A DNA stretch of 64,000 nucleotides from a virus. The stretch lies in IMG/VR virus record IMGVR_UViG_3300012923_000008, positions 1-64,000 of that record; one strand, given 5' to 3'. Of this stretch, positions 61,068 to 64,000 are shown one piece after another (position 1 is the first letter of the stretch; each line of letters opens with the position of its first letter). Both the position numbers and the translations under genes were made by a program. Below the pieces are notes generated by a model. That model had not been told where the DNA came from. It was given only the letters and a program-made list of their open reading frames with translations, and did not search any database.

Positions 61068-63155
61068 ATGGAAGAAAAAGAAGGTTTTAGTCTTTATCTG
61101 CCACTTACAAAAGTAGAGAAACAAAAAGACGGCACGTGCATTGTCTCCGGCTACGCTTCCACCCCGACACTGGATTGGGACAACGAGGTCGTAACCCTCG
61201 ACGCAATACGCAAGGCCCTGCCGGGTTATTGGGAGTACGCCAATATCCGCGAGATGCACCAGCCAAAGGCGGCCGGGGTGGGGGTGGATTATAAGTTCGA
61301 CGACGTAGGCTGGTGGTTAAAGGCAAGAATCAGTGACCCGGTAGCGGTTCAGAAATGTGTCGATAGAGTCTATAAAGGCTATTCTATTGGCGGACGGAAG
61401 ACCGACTTTGACCCTTTGAAGAAGAACCACGTTACCGGGGTGGAGATCGTCGAGGTCTCACTAGTGGATCGCCCGGCGAATCCTGACTGTAAGATCGCTT
61501 TGGCGAAGCGGGCGAAAGACAGCTCGGAAGGTGCGTATTTAATAAAGGCTAAAGCTCCCCGCCGAGACGCTTCTTCTCGTGCTCTTTCAAAGATGGCTCA
61601 GGCGGTAGAACTTATGTCCAAGGCCGGTCCCCCGGCGGCGAAGGACGGATTTAGTCTTCCAGCGGAAAAGACCACTCGGGAGTCGTCTCCTAAAGATCCA
61701 GAGGTACAGAATAACAAATCCTCGGGTGCCTGTGAAGAACACGGGGTAGTGGGTTGCAAAGACTGCATGGACAAAAGGGAAGTTAAGCCTAAGGAACGGG
61801 AAAGGCTCGCTGGAGAAGGAAAAGCCAACCCAGACGGGTCGTTTCCTATCAAGAATAAATCCGACCTCGACAACGCTAGACAAGCTATCGGCCGGAGCAA
61901 GAACCCCGGGAAGACTAGAAGTCTCATTCGTACCCGGGCTCGCGAATTCGGTGTTAAGCTTCCTTCCAAGTGGAAAAAGAAAACAGCCCGGAAACTGATT
62001 AAAGAAGCTGAGAAGAGTGCCAAACTTGCTAAGGTCCTCTCTCTGTCTTCCATTTCTCCAGCAGCGCCAACGCCATCCTTCCTTACCCTGAAAGGCGCAC
62101 TAGTGGAGCAGGGTCGAAGAAGAAAGGATTTGTCCCCCATTCTTTCTTCTTCAGAGTCGAATCCCCTTCCCCGACTACGGAAGGGTGGCAAAAACGAGAA
62201 CTACACCAACAAGCAGAATTTCTCTGGTTTTCTCAACAGCGAGGACACAATGGATCTTTCAGCAGTGTCGAATGGCGGTTCGGGTGATCTCGACACTGCT
62301 ATTCTAAATGTTATCAAGCGGGCAAGTACTCCTTCTCGCGACAAGCGTATGACTATGGCCCGCGGAAATCTCAATAAGGCCAGGAAAGCTCGCAAGGACG
62401 CCGCGGACGAAATTAAGAACTGTCACGCGGCGATTTCCAAGCGGTTTATGGCCAAACTGGCTAAGAACGGCCGTCCGGGTCATAAGCCCGGTGACGATGA
62501 CGACGATGACGACATGGCCGAGACCGAAAAGGTCCTAAAAGGGCTTCAGAAAGCCTATTCGTCCCTCACGACTATGAAGACCTTCATTAAGGCTGCCGAT
62601 TCGCAGATCGAGAAGGCCGTAGCCAGAAGTGGACAACGGGGCCAGGAGGCAAATGATCCCGCCGGTGGAACCCCAATCAATAAGCCCACCGGATTGGAGG
62701 ATCTCTCGCCAGGCGAAATGGCCACTGCTGGTGGCGGCCGGGAACCCCCAATGTATCCCACAGACGGTGGAGTCTATCCCGGTAAGTTGGCAAAACTCGC
62801 TGACAAGAACGGCATGATCTCCGCCGGGGTGGCAGAAATGCTCGCCGAAAACGCCCGCCTCGAAGGGCAGGTGTCCCTCTTAGGCAAGGTCTCTAATCCT
62901 GGTCCCCGCCCCTACGCGTTCGATATGGCCAAGGTCTACGGTGTAGATCAATCGCCCCGCTCCGAGAACCGGCAAAAGGCTGACATTCTCTTCAATGGGG
63001 TAGACCCAACGGCTCTTCAGTCCCAGGATGAAAATGCACGCAATACCGCCGCCGCGACCGTCGCTGGAAACTATCTCATGTCCAGCACTTTTGGCAAATC
63101 CATTGTCGATCCGAATTTCCGGGGTAAGGCCGGAATGGGAAGAGAAGGAAGATAA
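61068..63155 (+). CDS. Prohead protease with extended scaffold-like tail
   Basis: 695 residues; AAGGAGAAAGAGATA before the ATG. Residues 1-155 are a serine protease of the herpesvirus-assemblin/XkdF type: GYASTPTLDWDNEVVTLDAI, His64 in REMHQPKAAG, Ser106 in YKGYSIGGR, and SLVDRPANP. From about 230 a DUF6582-like segment (DGSFPIKNKSDLDNARQAIG) follows. The rest is Lys/Ala-rich helix, a poly-Asp patch (about 480) and a conserved C-terminal region that may be scaffold cleaved at maturation. Directly before the major capsid gene, as expected. Confidence 0.88.
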   Translation: MEEKEGFSLYLPLTKVEKQKDGTCIVSGYASTPTLDWDNEVVTLDAIRKALPGYWEYANIREMHQPKAAGVGVDYKFDDVGWWLKARISDPVAVQKCVDRVYKGYSIGGRKTDFDPLKKNHVTGVEIVEVSLVDRPANPDCKIALAKRAKDSSEGAYLIKAKAPRRDASSRALSKMAQAVELMSKAGPPAAKDGFSLPAEKTTRESSPKDPEVQNNKSSGACEEHGVVGCKDCMDKREVKPKERERLAGEGKANPDGSFPIKNKSDLDNARQAIGRSKNPGKTRSLIRTRAREFGVKLPSKWKKKTARKLIKEAEKSAKLAKVLSLSSISPAAPTPSFLTLKGALVEQGRRRKDLSPILSSSESNPLPRLRKGGKNENYTNKQNFSGFLNSEDTMDLSAVSNGGSGDLDTAILNVIKRASTPSRDKRMTMARGNLNKARKARKDAADEIKNCHAAISKRFMAKLAKNGRPGHKPGDDDDDDDMAETEKVLKGLQKAYSSLTTMKTFIKAADSQIEKAVARSGQRGQEANDPAGGTPINKPTGLEDLSPGEMATAGGGREPPMYPTDGGVYPGKLAKLADKNGMISAGVAEMLAENARLEGQVSLLGKVSNPGPRPYAFDMAKVYGVDQSPRSENRQKADILFNGVDPTALQSQDENARNTAAATVAGNYLMSSTFGKSIVDPNFRGKAGMGREGR

Positions 63156-63220
63156 GAGAAACAATGGAAAATAGACGAGTCATTAATTCCCTCTTTTTCC
63201 CTCTCTAGGAGCCTTTTCTC

Positions 63221-64000
63221 ATGGATGGTCTACCAGTTGCTTTCACCGGAAACGGTGGTGTCGGAAATGAATTCATCGGGGCACTGCTGAGTAATCCGCA
63301 GTTCGTCGAAGGTCTTGCGAAGAAACTTGGCTGGGACCTGAGCAAAGCTGATACGATCTCGCAGGCGACGAATCTCCTCTGGTACGATCTCGCCCCGATC
63401 GTGCAAATGCTGTACCCCTATAGGGAGTTGATCCCCAGGATTTCCCGTCTCGCTAGGGTCGCCGGTGATGGTGGTAATGCGTACCACTGGAAACGGATAG
63501 TGGGCGTGAACGTGAGTGGGATCTCGTCCGGCGTCAGTGAAGGGAATCGCGGGGCCAGGATTGCCATCGCCGAACAGGATATGATGGCAAAATACAGTGG
63601 ACTCGGCTTCGAAAGCTCGGTCTCGTTCGAGGCCCGGTACGGCGGCCGGAACCTCTCTCCGGAAACCCTTGGTCTTGCCACGCAGTCTTCGCTCCGTTCT
63701 CTCATGATCGACGAAGAGAAGATCCTAATCAATGGGAACGGCAACTTCCCCGTCGGAGTCACTCCCACGCCGACAATTGCCAGTACTGCTGTGGTAGGGG
63801 TTACCGGTGTCTGGGCTGGGGCGACGGCGTTTGTGATCTGTGTTGCTCTAACGGGCATGGGCCGACTAGGGTATTCGGCGTATAATTCGACGACCAATCT
63901 CGGCGGAGTACCGGGGCAGGTATCGAAGACCAACGCCGACGGGAGTATTGACACTTATGGCGGCGGTAGTGCCCAGCCGAGTGCTGAGACAAGTCTGGTA
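63221..64000 (+). CDS. Major capsid protein, cut by the window end
   Basis: ATG 63221 follows CTAGGAGCCTTTTCTC. The frame is open to the last base (260 residues, C-terminus missing). YPYRELIPRISRLARVAGDG, NAYHWKRIVGVN, AKYSGLGFESSVSFEARYGG and SLRSLMIDEEKILINGNGNF match HK97-fold capsid proteins: N-arm, E-loop and spine helix. Gene order protease then capsid supports it. Confidence 0.88.
   Translation, partial: MDGLPVAFTGNGGVGNEFIGALLSNPQFVEGLAKKLGWDLSKADTISQATNLLWYDLAPIVQMLYPYRELIPRISRLARVAGDGGNAYHWKRIVGVNVSGISSGVSEGNRGARIAIAEQDMMAKYSGLGFESSVSFEARYGGRNLSPETLGLATQSSLRSLMIDEEKILINGNGNFPVGVTPTPTIASTAVVGVTGVWAGATAFVICVALTGMGRLGYSAYNSTTNLGGVPGQVSKTNADGSIDTYGGGSAQPSAETSLV

Noticed and set aside
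1-64000. Possible stop-codon reassignment (TAG as sense) because of the in-frame amber in the tail tip protein
   Set aside because: Many well-supported genes in the window end in TAG, so TAG is a normal stop here.

Overview
The window is a 64 kb piece of a tailed double-stranded DNA phage genome (Caudoviricetes, siphovirus-like: very long tape measure protein, no contractile sheath gene seen). The tail-tip genes (DUF2460, DUF2163 hub, NlpC/P60 peptidase, Phage-tail_3 protein) are of the type found in the gene transfer agent of Rhodobacter and in many alphaproteobacterial siphophages. Exported proteins with Sec, Tat and lipoprotein signals also point to a Gram-negative host. The host assignment is inference. 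No tRNA, rRNA, CRISPR array, integrase or transposase was recognised.

Layout: two divergent transcription arms leave a 647-base non-coding control region (46226-46872) that is very AT-rich and carries two related 22-bp palindromic sites, one lying inside a sigma70-like leftward promoter. The leftward arm (46.2 kb down to 20.4 kb) holds dozens of small, tightly overlapping genes, a CobS-like AAA+ ATPase with a CobT-like VWA protein, a DUF5672 glycosyltransferase-like protein, a HIRAN protein, a recombination set (RecB/Cas4-like nuclease and RecT), a family A DNA polymerase split over two separated genes (uracil-DNA-glycosylase-like plus 3'-5' exonuclease; polymerase), a dCTP deaminase/dUTPase, a DUF3987-type helicase/ATPase, a dNMP kinase, and at its end two exported lectin-like proteins, one with a Tat signal.

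The rightward arm (46.9 kb to the window end) holds an unknown first gene of distinct composition, terminase small subunit, a PD-(D/E)XK nuclease, an HNH endonuclease, terminase large subunit without a normal start codon, Ig-like proteins, a lipoprotein, a portal fused to a pyrophosphatase-like domain, head genes mixed with a TPR-glycosyltransferase and a methyltransferase, prohead protease and the start of the major capsid gene. The rightward genes at 1-20.3 kb continue the virion module: tail chaperones with a -1 frameshift, a 2700-residue tape measure protein, tail tip with an inserted lysis cassette, tail fibre-like proteins and exported proteins. A perfect hairpin at 20335-20361 separates the two converging arms. 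The order suggests that the genome is circular or circularly permuted and that only the capsid-to-tail-tube genes are missing.

Many genes overlap as ATGA, GTGA or TTGA, so translational coupling is general. At least ten genes of 20-59 codons fit exactly into the gaps and are listed here.
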